From NCBI GenBank assembly GCA_016125005.1, contig WGMQ01000038.1, forward strand, positions 62,001 through 126,000: 64,000 nucleotides of DNA. Reading direction: 5' to 3'. Of this stretch, positions 17,250 to 25,676 are shown one piece after another; the stretch's first letter is position 1, and the number at the start of each line of letters is the position of its first letter. Both the position numbers and the translations under genes were made by a program. The notes below the pieces were generated by a model. That model did not search any database and had not been told where the DNA came from. It worked only from the letters and a program-made list of their open reading frames with translations. The stretch is from a bacterium. Lineage in GTDB: Bacteria > Sumerlaeota > Sumerlaeia > SLMS01.

Positions 17250-18791
17250 ATGGCGAACCGCGCGCGGGCAATCTTGGCCATCGACGTGGGAACTTCCGGT
17301 ACGCGCGCCGGACTCGTCGCCGCAGACGGAACGGTTTCGTGTGTCAACCACACGCCGCTCTCCGTGTCGTCACCCCGGCACGGCGTCGTCGAGCAGGATG
17401 CCGGCATGCTGCTGGATCGGACCATTTCTGTTGCCCGGGCGACGATCTCGGAGGCGAGGCGAGACGGTGTCGACATCGTCGCGCTGGCGCTCGCCACGCA
17501 GCGCGCGACCGCCGTCCTCTGGGACAGCCAGTCGGGGAAGGCGCTCGTCCCTGCCATGGTCTGGCAGGATACGCGCTACGCCAAGGAAATGATGATGCTT
17601 GCGGCAGACTGGGACGCAAGGCTGGTTGAAGCCACTGGCCGCCCCGCCGGCCCGCGTTCCCTCTATCTGTGGGCCGCCCGGCACCTCGAAGAAACGCCCG
17701 CCGTGGCCTCGGCTTGGGATGCGCGGCGGCTGCTGTTCGGCACCGTCGACACCTGGCTGCTGTGGCATCTTTCCGAAGAGCGGCCACACGTCACCACTCC
17801 GACCAACGCGGCCTCTGCGGGTGGCTACCGGCTCGACGAGCACGATTTTCTCGACGGCTGGCTGGTGGCCCAGTCCTTTCCGCCGGAACTCTTGCCGGAA
17901 CTGCGGGAGGACGCCGACAATTTCGGCTGCACGGAACAGGCTCTCCTGGGACTTCGCGTGCCCATCCTGGCTTCTTGCGGAGACCAGAGCGGAGCGCTCG
18001 CCGGCCTTGGCTGCCATGAGCCGGGTCAGGCGATGTGCGTGCACGGGACCGGCAGTTTCGTCTGGCTGTTGACGGGGGAACGGGTGCCAGCGAAACCCGG
18101 CGCATGCGAGGCGACCTTCGCCACAGTCGGCTGGCGGTGCGACGGACGGTCTCTTTTCGCGGTCGAGACCTACGCGGCGGCGACCGGCTCGACGCTCGAC
18201 CGCCTGTGCTCGGAACTGCGCTGGTTTGAAAGCCCGCGCGAGATCGGCCATCTCGCAGCAACAGTCCGCTCCACCGAAGGGCTGCTATTTCTGCCTTCAC
18301 TGACAGGACTGCGCCAGCCTCGCATCGTCCCCGGCGCTCGCGGATCGCTCTCGGGCCTTTCCCTGGCGCATGGGCGAGCGCACCTTGCCTACGCCGTCCT
18401 TGAGGGCATTGCCCACGTGGCCGTCAGTTGCGCCGAAGCCAACACGGAATCAACTGGCGTCCGCTTGCGCGAGATTGCCGCAGGCGGAGGGCTGTCCTCC
18501 AGCGATGTCTTGCTCGGAATCCAGGCCGATCTGAGCGGCGTCCCGATCCACCGCATGGCAGACGCCGAACATGCGACCCTGCGGGGAGCGGCCTTCCTCG
18601 CCGGTTCCCGCGGCCTGTCTTGGAACTGCCTGACGGAGGCGCGCGCAACGCTGCCGGAGGGCAAGGTCTTCGCGCCGAGGATCGGCGCCGCCGAGAGGCA
18701 GGAGCGGCGCGAGCGCTGGGCCGCAGCCATCGATGAGGAGATCGCACACGTCTCGGCCGGCACACACTTCAGACAGGAGCAGGCATGCTGA
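17250..18791 (+). CDS. FGGY-family carbohydrate kinase, glycerol-kinase-like
   Basis: A 513-residue kinase with two actin-fold domains: N-terminal ILAIDVGTSGTRAGLV (about residues 8-23), central ASCGDQSGALAGLGC and MCVHGTGSFVWLLTG (about 249-275), and the C-terminal FGGY signature region IAAGGGLSSSDVLLGIQADL. Phosphate-loop and Asp positions (CGDQSGAL) fit glycerol, erythritol and xylulose kinases. Pairing with the GlpD-like gene, which it overlaps by 7 bp, suggests that the kinase product is a polyol phosphate oxidised next. GGGAG lies 9 bases before ATG 17250. Confidence 0.92.
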   Translation: MANRARAILAIDVGTSGTRAGLVAADGTVSCVNHTPLSVSSPRHGVVEQDAGMLLDRTISVARATISEARRDGVDIVALALATQRATAVLWDSQSGKALVPAMVWQDTRYAKEMMMLAADWDARLVEATGRPAGPRSLYLWAARHLEETPAVASAWDARRLLFGTVDTWLLWHLSEERPHVTTPTNAASAGGYRLDEHDFLDGWLVAQSFPPELLPELREDADNFGCTEQALLGLRVPILASCGDQSGALAGLGCHEPGQAMCVHGTGSFVWLLTGERVPAKPGACEATFATVGWRCDGRSLFAVETYAAATGSTLDRLCSELRWFESPREIGHLAATVRSTEGLLFLPSLTGLRQPRIVPGARGSLSGLSLAHGRAHLAYAVLEGIAHVAVSCAEANTESTGVRLREIAAGGGLSSSDVLLGIQADLSGVPIHRMADAEHATLRGAAFLAGSRGLSWNCLTEARATLPEGKVFAPRIGAAERQERRERWAAAIDEEIAHVSAGTHFRQEQAC

Positions 18792-20473
18792 ACCTCCCGT
18801 GGAGCAGCCGCGAGAAGAACCGGTCGCGCATGATCCGCGCCGAGCCGCTGCGGCTCGTGAGGTCGGAGCAGCACGACCGGCTCGCCTCCGAGACCTTCGA
18901 CATCCTTGTGGTCGGCGGCGGTGTCACCGGCGCCTATTGCGCCTTCGACGCGAGCCTGCGCGGGTTTCGTGTCGCCCTGGTCGAGAAGGACGATTTCGCT
19001 TCCGGCACCTCGTCCAAATCGTCCAAGATGGTTCACGGGGGTCTGCGCTATATCGAGCAGGGCAATCTCGGGCTGGTGCGCCGTTCGCTGCTCGAGCGCC
19101 AGCGCCTGCGCCGAAACGCTTCGCATCTCGTGCAGCGGTTGCCGTTCCTGTTCCCGGTCCTGGAGCGTGATGGGATCTTCGACGCGCGCCTGGCCGGGGC
19201 ATTCGAAAGCCTGTTGTGGACTTATGATCTGGCCGGCGGCTGGCGGGAGGGCATCCTTCACCAGAAGTTGACCTCGGGCGAGGTGCTGGCCCATTGCCCG
19301 ACGTTCAAAGACGAGTATCTGCGCGGCGGACTCATGTATTTCGACGCCCGCGTCGACGACGCCCGCCTGACGCTCGCAATCGCCCGCACGGCCGCGTTCC
19401 ATGGCGCAGCGGTCCTCAACCACGCCAGGGTCGAGGAGATCACCCGCGCCAGGTCCGGAGCCGTGAACGGCGCGATCGTGCACACGATCGACGGACGGGA
19501 AATCGGCGTCCGCGCGCGGACGGTCATCATGGCCACCGGCGTTTGGCTGCGCGACTGGATGGGGCTAGGACCGAACGCCGACAAGCCCTTGAACGTGCGC
19601 CCTGCCAAAGGCGTCCACGTGGCGGTGCCATGGATCAAGATCCGCAACGACTGCACCGTCACGATCCCAGTGCCCGGCCGCAGCCGACGGGCGACGATGA
19701 CCCGCTGGGGCAACGTCACCTATCTCGGCACGACCGACGAGGACTATCAGGGCGACCTCGACGATGTTCACTGCACGCGCCGGGAACTCGACTTCCTGCT
19801 CGAGGGTGTGCACAGCGCACTCAACGTCGAACTGTCCCCTGAAGACGTCCTGGGCAGCATCGCCGGATGCCGTCCCCTGGTCGCCACGGCATCCGGCGGC
19901 AGCACCATGGACGTGAAGCGTGATCATTCCATCCATGTCGGCGCGGACGGGCTGGTCACGATCGTCGGCGGGAAGCTGACAACGTCGCGCCATATGGCGG
20001 AGCAGACCGTGGATGCGGCCGCCAGGGTGCTGGGCGAGCGCCGCCGATGCCGGACCAGGAACGCCTCCTTGCTTGGATCCGCCGGCTATGACGCGCAGGC
20101 CATCCTCGCCTCCGGCGGCTGGCAGGCCCATCTCGCAGAGCGCTTCGGCACGGAAGCGTGTTTCGTCAGCGAAATAATGCATTCGCGTCCCGAGTTCCTC
20201 GAACCGATCGTCGAAGGCCTCCCCTACACCTGCGGCGAGGTCGTCTATTCGGCGCGCCACGAGATGGCTCTCACTGTCGACGACGTGCTGTCGCGGCGCA
20301 TGCGAGCCCGCCTGATGGCGCGCGACGCATCCGCGCGCGCCGCTGCACGGGTCGGAGCGCTGATCGGGCGGGAACTGGGGCTCCCAGACAGTGAAGTTGA
20401 CCGACAGGTCGCGGATTACGTGGCCGCGACCAGGAAAGAAAAATCCATTCTTACCGGAGCAGACAGCAGATGA
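18785..20473 (+). CDS. FAD-dependent glycerol-3-phosphate dehydrogenase-like oxidase
   Basis: A 562-residue GlpD-family flavoprotein: FAD-binding ILVVGGGVTGAYCAFDASLR (about residues 39-58), then SGTSSKSSKMVHGGLRYIEQ, a hallmark of GlpD, and the C-terminal DAO-C domain (about 405-540). GlpD oxidises sn-glycerol-3-phosphate at the membrane and passes electrons to quinone; EryB of rhizobial erythritol catabolism is a close relative. The gene overlaps the kinase gene upstream and the flavin oxidase gene downstream (ATGA). The substrate is probably the phosphorylated polyol made by the kinase, which may or may not be glycerol phosphate. Confidence 0.9.
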   Translation: MLNLPWSSREKNRSRMIRAEPLRLVRSEQHDRLASETFDILVVGGGVTGAYCAFDASLRGFRVALVEKDDFASGTSSKSSKMVHGGLRYIEQGNLGLVRRSLLERQRLRRNASHLVQRLPFLFPVLERDGIFDARLAGAFESLLWTYDLAGGWREGILHQKLTSGEVLAHCPTFKDEYLRGGLMYFDARVDDARLTLAIARTAAFHGAAVLNHARVEEITRARSGAVNGAIVHTIDGREIGVRARTVIMATGVWLRDWMGLGPNADKPLNVRPAKGVHVAVPWIKIRNDCTVTIPVPGRSRRATMTRWGNVTYLGTTDEDYQGDLDDVHCTRRELDFLLEGVHSALNVELSPEDVLGSIAGCRPLVATASGGSTMDVKRDHSIHVGADGLVTIVGGKLTTSRHMAEQTVDAAARVLGERRRCRTRNASLLGSAGYDAQAILASGGWQAHLAERFGTEACFVSEIMHSRPEFLEPIVEGLPYTCGEVVYSARHEMALTVDDVLSRRMRARLMARDASARAAARVGALIGRELGLPDSEVDRQVADYVAATRKEKSILTGADSR

Positions 20474-22041
20474 TCAGCAGACAGGCGATCCTTCGCGGAT
20501 ACAATCGCGGCAACTACATTGTCGGCGCCCCCACCCCGCCGCACTATGCATCGGCGATCGAGGGCATTGGCCGCCATGCCGGGCTCGCAGGGAACGGGGT
20601 ACCGGTGAGCGCGAGGCTTGTCGCCCAACTCCGTGAAGCCGCCGACGAGGTGCTCACTGCGCGCGAGGATTTCGTGGTCAACACCCGGGACTGGTGGGCG
20701 GGAACGATGCTCGCCGAAACATCGGGCACGCCCGCCGCGGTCGACGGCGTCTTCGTGCGGGCTTCGACCGTCGAGCAGGTGCAGGAGTTGATGCGCCTCG
20801 CCCGGGTTGCGAAAGTGCCAGTCACCGTCTCCGCCGGACGCAGCAACGTGACCGGCGCCGCCCTGCCGCTAAGCGGCGGCATCGTGCTGGACGTCTGCGG
20901 CCTGAACCGGCTGGTCGGCTTCGATGCTGAAAGCCAGATCGTTGAGGTCGAGGCCGGCATGTTCGGCGACATCTTCGAGAAGACGATCCAGGAGGATTAC
21001 GGGATGACGATGGGCCACTGGCCATCGTCCTTCGCCATCAGCACCATTGGCGGCTGGATCGCCTGCCGGGGCGCGGGCCAGCTCTCCACCCGCTACGGCA
21101 AGATCGAGGACATGGTCCACGGTCTCGATGTGGTGATGGCGGACGGCACGCTGGCCAGCGTCGGCAACTATGCCCGCGCCGCGCTCGGCCCCGATCTCCA
21201 GCAATTGTTCATCGGCTCCGAGGGAACGCTCGGCATCGTCGTGCGCGCCCGCCTCAAGCTGCATCGACTGCCCGACCATGCCCGCGCAATCGCCTATGGC
21301 TTCCAGAGTTTCGCCATCGGACTCGACGCCTGCCGGCGCATCCTGCAAGGCGGCGCCACTCCGGGTGCGCTGCGCCTCTACGACCGGCTCGAAAGCGGCG
21401 TGCAGTTCGGCCTACCGGACCAGAACGTCCTTCTCGTGGCCGACGAGGGAGCGCCGGAAATCGTCGATGCCGTTATGACGATCAGCGAGCGGGTCTGCGG
21501 GTCGCTGGGCGAGAAGCTTGACGGCTCGGCAATCTTTGAGAAATGGCTCGAGACGCGGTTCCTGACCGGCAAGAGCGCCGAGGGCTTCCAGCGTGGCCCG
21601 GGATTCGTGGCGGACACGCTCGAGATGGCCGGCCGCTGGCGGGATTTGCCGGCGATCTACGAGGAGGTCGTCGCGGCGATCAACGCGGTGCCGGGCACAC
21701 TGGCGGGATCCGCACATCAGTCGCATGCCTATGTCGATGGCGCATGCCTCTACTTCTCGTTGCGGGGCGACGTTGCCGTCGAGAAGCGCGCAGAATGGTA
21801 CCGCACGGTATGGGATGCCGCCAACGCGGTTCTGATCCGACACGGCGCGGCACTCAGCCATCACCACGGGGTCGGGCTCCTGCGCGCGCCCTACATGAAG
21901 GACGGACTGGGATCCGCCTTCCCGCTGCTCGAAAAGGTAAAGATCGCGCTCGATCCGGACAATTTGCTGAACCCGGGCAAACTGGGTCTGAGTATGCACG
22001 CAGGGAAAAAAGCCGCCGAGGCTTCCCTTGAAGACTTTTGA
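20470..22041 (+). CDS. FAD-binding oxidase resembling alkylglycerone-phosphate synthase
   Basis: A 523-residue vanillyl-alcohol-oxidase-type flavoprotein. The PCMH FAD domain (about residues 90-270) has VTVSAGRSNVTGAALPLSGG, GHWPSSFAISTIGGWIACRG, and YGKIEDMVHGL with LFIGSEGTLGIVVRARLKLH. The GH-P-S-S-TIGGW-A and SEGTLG blocks match alkylglycerone-phosphate synthase (AGPS) more closely than glycolate oxidase GlcD. The C-terminal oxidase domain ends with LLEKVKIALDPDNLLNPGKLG. AGPS acts on acyl-DHAP in eukaryotes; bacterial relatives in carbohydrate operons are not characterised to my knowledge. It is the last gene of the rightward operon. Confidence 0.88.
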   Translation: MISRQAILRGYNRGNYIVGAPTPPHYASAIEGIGRHAGLAGNGVPVSARLVAQLREAADEVLTAREDFVVNTRDWWAGTMLAETSGTPAAVDGVFVRASTVEQVQELMRLARVAKVPVTVSAGRSNVTGAALPLSGGIVLDVCGLNRLVGFDAESQIVEVEAGMFGDIFEKTIQEDYGMTMGHWPSSFAISTIGGWIACRGAGQLSTRYGKIEDMVHGLDVVMADGTLASVGNYARAALGPDLQQLFIGSEGTLGIVVRARLKLHRLPDHARAIAYGFQSFAIGLDACRRILQGGATPGALRLYDRLESGVQFGLPDQNVLLVADEGAPEIVDAVMTISERVCGSLGEKLDGSAIFEKWLETRFLTGKSAEGFQRGPGFVADTLEMAGRWRDLPAIYEEVVAAINAVPGTLAGSAHQSHAYVDGACLYFSLRGDVAVEKRAEWYRTVWDAANAVLIRHGAALSHHHGVGLLRAPYMKDGLGSAFPLLEKVKIALDPDNLLNPGKLGLSMHAGKKAAEASLEDF

Positions 22042-22462
22042 TCGGTCTGTATGATACGGTTCCCTCGTCAAGCAGTTCCGTGTATGCAACATTCTTCGCA
22101 ATTACCATCGAAACCCCTGTCCTCCGATCTGTATCACCTCATCAATGACTATGTAGCGCCCAGTCTCCGGATGAATTTAGCGGCTCACTGCTTTCTGCGG
22201 GATAATCTTGCTTACAGCCTCCACTCGCGAAGCCCTACTATCAGGCACCTCAGATATTTGATTTGGTATCCACCCCCTGCCTTCCGTCTGATCGGGTCAT
22301 TTCGCGCTTGTTTTGTGGCTTCAAAAACCCCATCCCCTTGGTTTTCTCCGTCGTTTTTTCCCATTCTCATCTTCCAGAGGCGGCATTGCGACGGTCCTGA
22401 GCCTGTCCTGGCTCCCCAGGTCAGGTTCTCTCATAGCAATTTTTCTTAGCTTGACACAGCGC
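22042..22462. other. Intergenic stretch at the border of an AT-rich patch
   Basis: About 420 bases with falling GC content towards the DUF1493-like gene. Frames here lack domains and ribosome-binding sites. No transposase remnant, tRNA end or clear terminal repeat was found that would mark an insertion boundary. Confidence 0.4.
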
Positions 22463-22807
22463 TTATTTATTCAAATAGCCACGATTTGCAAATTCTATTA
22501 GATTAAAAACTTTATACTCCGAAAATTCAATCCATTTCTGAGTAAAAATATTCAAAAATGACGCAATAAATCTAAATGGATACAGTGCTTTTGTTGCATA
22601 GATGTATTTATAATTTACTACTGCGTCTCGTTCAGCGGAATATATTTCAAAATTGTCCAAGAAATTTAACATGAAGAACTTTTTATCGTCTTCATGCACA
22701 GATGAAATTTCCATCAATTCATATATATTCGAATCTTCTTCGATTATTGATTTATCAATTTCGAGATACTCAGAAATATATTTAATAACTTTTTGGGTTT
22801 TATTCAT
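22463..22807 (-). CDS. DUF1493-like small protein (acyl-carrier-like fold), possible immunity protein
   Basis: A 114-residue protein of AT-rich codons in a GC-rich chromosome, so almost certainly acquired by transfer. Its outline fits DUF1493: an N-terminal helix (VIKYISEYLEIDKSII), an acidic-aromatic block (EDDKKFFMLNFLDNFEIY) and a C-terminal FNLIEFANRGYLNK resembling the 'Lv.aA..G.W' ending. The start at 22807 has AAGGAG 9 bases upstream and forms an ATGA overlap with a frame of the Rhs remnant. Small genes directly behind Rhs C-termini are usually immunity genes; that role is inferred from position only. A hypothetical unrelated protein is the alternative. Confidence 0.6.
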   Translation of the reverse strand: MNKTQKVIKYISEYLEIDKSIIEEDSNIYELMEISSVHEDDKKFFMLNFLDNFEIYSAERDAVVNYKYIYATKALYPFRFIASFLNIFTQKWIEFSEYKVFNLIEFANRGYLNK

Positions 22808-23484
22808 ACAGGAAACTCCTTGCGCAGTCGGTGACACATTGAGCGATGGACCGTCATGCCCAGAACGTGCCTACGTAGCCGGCAACCGGTACATTGCGCC
22901 CGACAGTCGCTCCCGCTTGTTCGAGAAGGCAAAAGGAGACGCAGGCAGCGTGATAGGAGATTTCGAATTCCCAAACACTTTCCGCGACGCAGTTGCGGCC
23001 ACGGATGCTCCCGCTGCCGCACCCGCAGTTTTCTTGCCGGCTGACAGATTGTTTGGGTCCGCCTAAATGGCACCGGCTGAGACCGATCCGGTACGGCGAA
23101 TTCCAACGTGCGCCTCGCATGAGACGCCAGTTCTTTCATCGGCTTGTTCACCAGCCTACGAATTTGAATTCCAAGCGCAAAGGACTTAACAGACTCAACT
23201 GATTTTTCGATTTGTTGTTGGCTATGTTCGACCTTGTCTGCAACCAGAACCTTTTGATTTGATTTGCTTCGTCCGTCCATGAGAAGCCTCTCCGGATCGT
23301 CTATGATTGCCGTACCAAACTCCTTCTCATTTTGGCCGACATTTTCCGAATTGTCAGCGTCGCCCCCATCTCTTTCGGTATCGGTCGGAATCGAATGCCC
23401 ATTGTTATCGGCTTTGTTGACGGGATCGCTTTGGGCGTAGGCGCGCCACAGGTTCAAGCGCCGCGCCGAACGGCGAAAAGCCGA
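22804..23484 (-). pseudogene. Decayed Rhs repeat-associated core C-terminus with disrupted toxin tail
   Basis: Reading leftward from about 23459 the peptide begins [20 protein letters not shown], close to the Rhs core ending 'LNLYxYxxNDPVNxxDPxG', after which Rhs proteins switch to a variable toxin domain. One frame stays open from here to an ATGA overlap with the DUF1493-like gene (217 codons). Its second half (after about residue 110) is arginine-rich and shadow-like, whereas other frames give more natural peptides there (SAGKKTAGAAAGASVAATAS in one). An in-frame stop at 23485-23487 cuts off any upstream core. I read it as a truncated, frameshifted Rhs tail next to its immunity gene. Confidence 0.5.
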
Positions 23485-23499
23485 CTACCGGCGGGCGGT

Positions 23500-23513
23500 T
23501 TGCGCCAGCACAA
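23500..23513 (+). promoter_or_regulatory. FNR/NnrR-type box upstream of nirK
   Basis: TTGCGCCAGCACAA matches the TTG-N8-CAA pattern of Crp/Fnr-family sites and the TTGCG half-site typical of NnrR/DNR-controlled denitrification genes. Its centre is 72 bases before the nirK ATG. The same 14 bases, within an identical 16-base run, recur upstream of the pseudoazurin gene. Confidence 0.75.
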
Positions 23514-23541
23514 AGAAGGTTCCCTTTCCCTGCCGTAGCTT

Positions 23542-23568
23542 CTTGTCATCCACGAGATGGATGACAAG
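23542..23568 (+). promoter_or_regulatory. Perfect inverted repeat in the nirK leader, overlapping the Shine-Dalgarno
   Basis: CTTGTCATCCA and TGGATGACAAG are perfect 11-bp arms around a CGAGA loop. The right arm ends in the AAG of the AAGGAG ribosome-binding site (23566-23571), 11 bases before the ATG. In RNA this would be a stable stem that partly hides the site; in DNA it could be an operator. The arms do not match FNR or NsrR sites. Confidence 0.6.
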
Positions 23569-23578
23569 GAGAACGGAA

Positions 23579-24700
23579 ATGTTCACGAGAAGACAAGCCC
23601 TGATGACCGCCGGCGTCGCAAGCATCGCAGCCGCGGTCGCCTCGATACCCGTCGCCGCAGCCGCCAGGGAAGCCGTCGCAGCGCCCGATATCGCCACCCT
23701 GCCGCGCCAGAAGGTGACGCTGGTCGCGCCGCCCCACGTTCACGCGCATGACCAGGTCGCCAGGGACGGCCCGAAAGTCGTCGAGTTCACCATGACCATC
23801 GAGGAAAAGCCGGTCGTCATCGACGAAGAGGGCACGACCCTTCAGGCGATGACCTTCAACGGCTCCATTCCCGGCCCGCTGATGGTGGTGCACGAGAACG
23901 ACTATGTCGAACTGACCCTGATCAACCCTGAATCCAACTCGATGCCGCACAACATCGACTTCCATGCCGCGACAGGCGGACTTGGCGGCGGCGAACTGAC
24001 CCTGATCAATCCGGGCGAACAGACCAGGCTGCGCTTCAAGGCAACGCGCGCCGGCGCCTTCGTCTATCACTGCGCTCCCGGCGGCCCGATGATCCCCTGG
24101 CATGTCGTTTCGGGCATGAGCGGCGCGATCATGGTCCTGCCGCGTGACGGACTGAAGGACGAGAAGGGCGAGGCAGTTCGCTACGACAAGGTCGTCGATA
24201 TCGGCGAGAACGATTTCTATATCCCGCGCGACGCCGACGGAAACTTCAGGACCTATGAGTCGCCCGCCGACTCCTATGCAGACACGGTGGAGGTCATGCG
24301 CGGCCTCGTGCCCACCCACGTTGTGTTCAACGGCGCGAAAGGAGCCCTCACGGGCGAAAACGCCCTCAGGGCCAGGGTTGGCGAGACGGTCCTGATCGTC
24401 CATTCGCAGGCGAACCGCGACACGCGTCCGCACCTGATCGGCGGTCACGGAGACCATGTGTGGGAACTCGGCAAGTTCGACAACCCGCCGGCCAAGGACC
24501 TCGAGACATGGTTCATCCGGGGCGGTTCGGCGGGAGCGGCGACCTACACCTTCCTGCAGCCGGGCATCTATGCCTATGTCAACCATAACCTGATCGAAGC
24601 CGTCGAACTCGGCGCGACCGCGCATTTCGTGGTCGAGGGCGACTGGAACGATGACCTGATGAAGCAGGTCCAGGCGCCCACGCCAATCGCCACGAACTGA
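23579..24700 (+). CDS. nirK: Copper-containing nitrite reductase NirK
   Basis: This 373-residue protein reduces nitrite to NO in the periplasm. The N-terminus FTRRQALM is a Tat signal (about residues 1-30). The first cupredoxin domain holds the ligands of type-1 copper: H124 (MPHNIDFH), C165 and H175 ([13 protein letters not shown]) and M180. Type-2 copper is bound by H129, H164 and H336 (YVNHNLIEA). The catalytic Asp is D127 in IDFH. All ligands are intact and the length is normal for class I NirK. The upstream FNR/NnrR box and leader stem-loop suggest control by low oxygen and NO. nirV follows after 62 bp. The likely electron donor is the pseudoazurin at 31483-31926. Confidence 0.97.
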   Translation: MFTRRQALMTAGVASIAAAVASIPVAAAAREAVAAPDIATLPRQKVTLVAPPHVHAHDQVARDGPKVVEFTMTIEEKPVVIDEEGTTLQAMTFNGSIPGPLMVVHENDYVELTLINPESNSMPHNIDFHAATGGLGGGELTLINPGEQTRLRFKATRAGAFVYHCAPGGPMIPWHVVSGMSGAIMVLPRDGLKDEKGEAVRYDKVVDIGENDFYIPRDADGNFRTYESPADSYADTVEVMRGLVPTHVVFNGAKGALTGENALRARVGETVLIVHSQANRDTRPHLIGGHGDHVWELGKFDNPPAKDLETWFIRGGSAGAATYTFLQPGIYAYVNHNLIEAVELGATAHFVVEGDWNDDLMKQVQAPTPIATN

Positions 24701-24716
24701 TCCTGGTTGTTCGAAC

Positions 24717-24744
24717 CGCGACCTGGCCGTTCCGCCGGGTCGCG
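24717..24744 (+). terminator. Hairpin between nirK and nirV
   Basis: CGCGACC and GGTCGCG form a perfect 7-bp stem with a 14-base loop, starting 17 bases after the nirK stop. There is no long T-run (ATCCTT follows), so it may be a partial terminator or mRNA-stabilising stem that keeps nirK expression above nirV. Confidence 0.4.
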
Positions 24745-24762
24745 ATCCTTCAGGAGGCCGGC

Positions 24763-25644
24763 ATGTCATTCAGCCATTCATGGATCGAGGCGGTCGCCGC
24801 AGCTTCCGTCAGCATCGTCACCGCCTTCACCGGCGTCGCCTGGTGGAATTCCCCGGGGGATATTCGTGCGGCGGAAACCGTTGTCGTCGCAGCAGGGGCG
24901 TTCGGCTTCGAGCCGACCGGCGAATTCACCGCCAACGGGCTGGAGTTCGATCCGGGCGAGCGGCCGGCGGCATTCGACCGGCCCATCGGGATCATGAAAT
25001 ACCAGGTCAGCCTCGGCGACTATCTGCGCTGCGTCGAGGCGGAACGATGCGAGGCGCCCGACAGCCGCTCCTCCGACCGGGAAGCGCCCGTGACCGGCAT
25101 CAATTTCCTCGACGCACAAGCCTATGCGCACTGGTATTCGGCCCGCACGGGGGAAGATTGGCGGCTGCCAACGCCCGAGGAGTGGGCCCATCTTGCGGCC
25201 GAACGCTTCGCCGGCGAGGTATTCACGCGCGGGCAGGACCCCGCCAATCCCGCGATTGCATGGATCCGCCGTTACGAAGAGCAGGTGCGCCTCGACCGCA
25301 AGCCCGACCCCGTCATCCATCCGCCCGGCCATTTCGGTCCGAACAGCAATGGCGTCGAGGACCTCGGCGGCAATGTCTGGGAATGGACCACCGGCTGCTA
25401 CACCCGGATCGAGCAGGACGGCGACGGGAACCCCGTCGGCGAGGCCTATGAGAATTGCGGCATCCGCGTCGTCGAGGGCGCGCACCGCGCCTATATGCCG
25501 GACTTCATCCGCATCGGCAGGAGCGGCGGCTGTGCAGTCGGAACGCCTCCCGATCACCTCGGCTTCCGGTTGGTGAAGGATGCCGGAGCCTTTGCGGGGC
25601 TCATCGGATTCGGGCAAGCCGCCGCCAATTTCTTGTCGCATTGA
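24763..25644 (+). CDS. nirV: NirV, SUMF1/FGE-like accessory protein of nitrite reductase
   Basis: A 293-residue formylglycine-generating-enzyme-fold protein with an N-terminal hydrophobic segment (about residues 10-27; AASVSIVTAFTGVAWW). It carries the SUMF1 landmarks PVTGINFLDAQAYAHWYSAR, WRLPTPEEWAHLAAERFAG and GGNVWEWTTGCY, with DHLGFRLVKD at the end. NirV is the regular neighbour of nirK in rhizobial denitrifiers; its exact role in copper-site or enzyme maturation is unresolved. The usual FGE catalytic Cys pair is not obvious: only SGGCAVG is near the expected place. It is co-oriented with nirK and an unknown gene (25677). Confidence 0.92.
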   Translation: MSFSHSWIEAVAAASVSIVTAFTGVAWWNSPGDIRAAETVVVAAGAFGFEPTGEFTANGLEFDPGERPAAFDRPIGIMKYQVSLGDYLRCVEAERCEAPDSRSSDREAPVTGINFLDAQAYAHWYSARTGEDWRLPTPEEWAHLAAERFAGEVFTRGQDPANPAIAWIRRYEEQVRLDRKPDPVIHPPGHFGPNSNGVEDLGGNVWEWTTGCYTRIEQDGDGNPVGEAYENCGIRVVEGAHRAYMPDFIRIGRSGGCAVGTPPDHLGFRLVKDAGAFAGLIGFGQAAANFLSH

Positions 25645-25676
25645 CCGACCCCGCACACATTTGAGGAGCAGGACTG

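Noticed and set aside
22042-22462. Insertion boundary or attachment site next to the AT-rich patch
   Set aside because: Composition shifts but no direct repeats, tRNA end or integrase remnant could be identified.
22854-23120. An 88-codon minus-strand frame as a separate gene
   Set aside because: It has no ribosome-binding site and lies within the Rhs remnant; its Cys-rich composition could be coding or chance. It is treated as part of the disrupted tail rather than a gene.
24705-24725. A GTTCGAA-containing stretch resembling a tRNA T-loop
   Set aside because: No acceptor, D or anticodon stems surround it; the bases belong to the hairpin after nirK.
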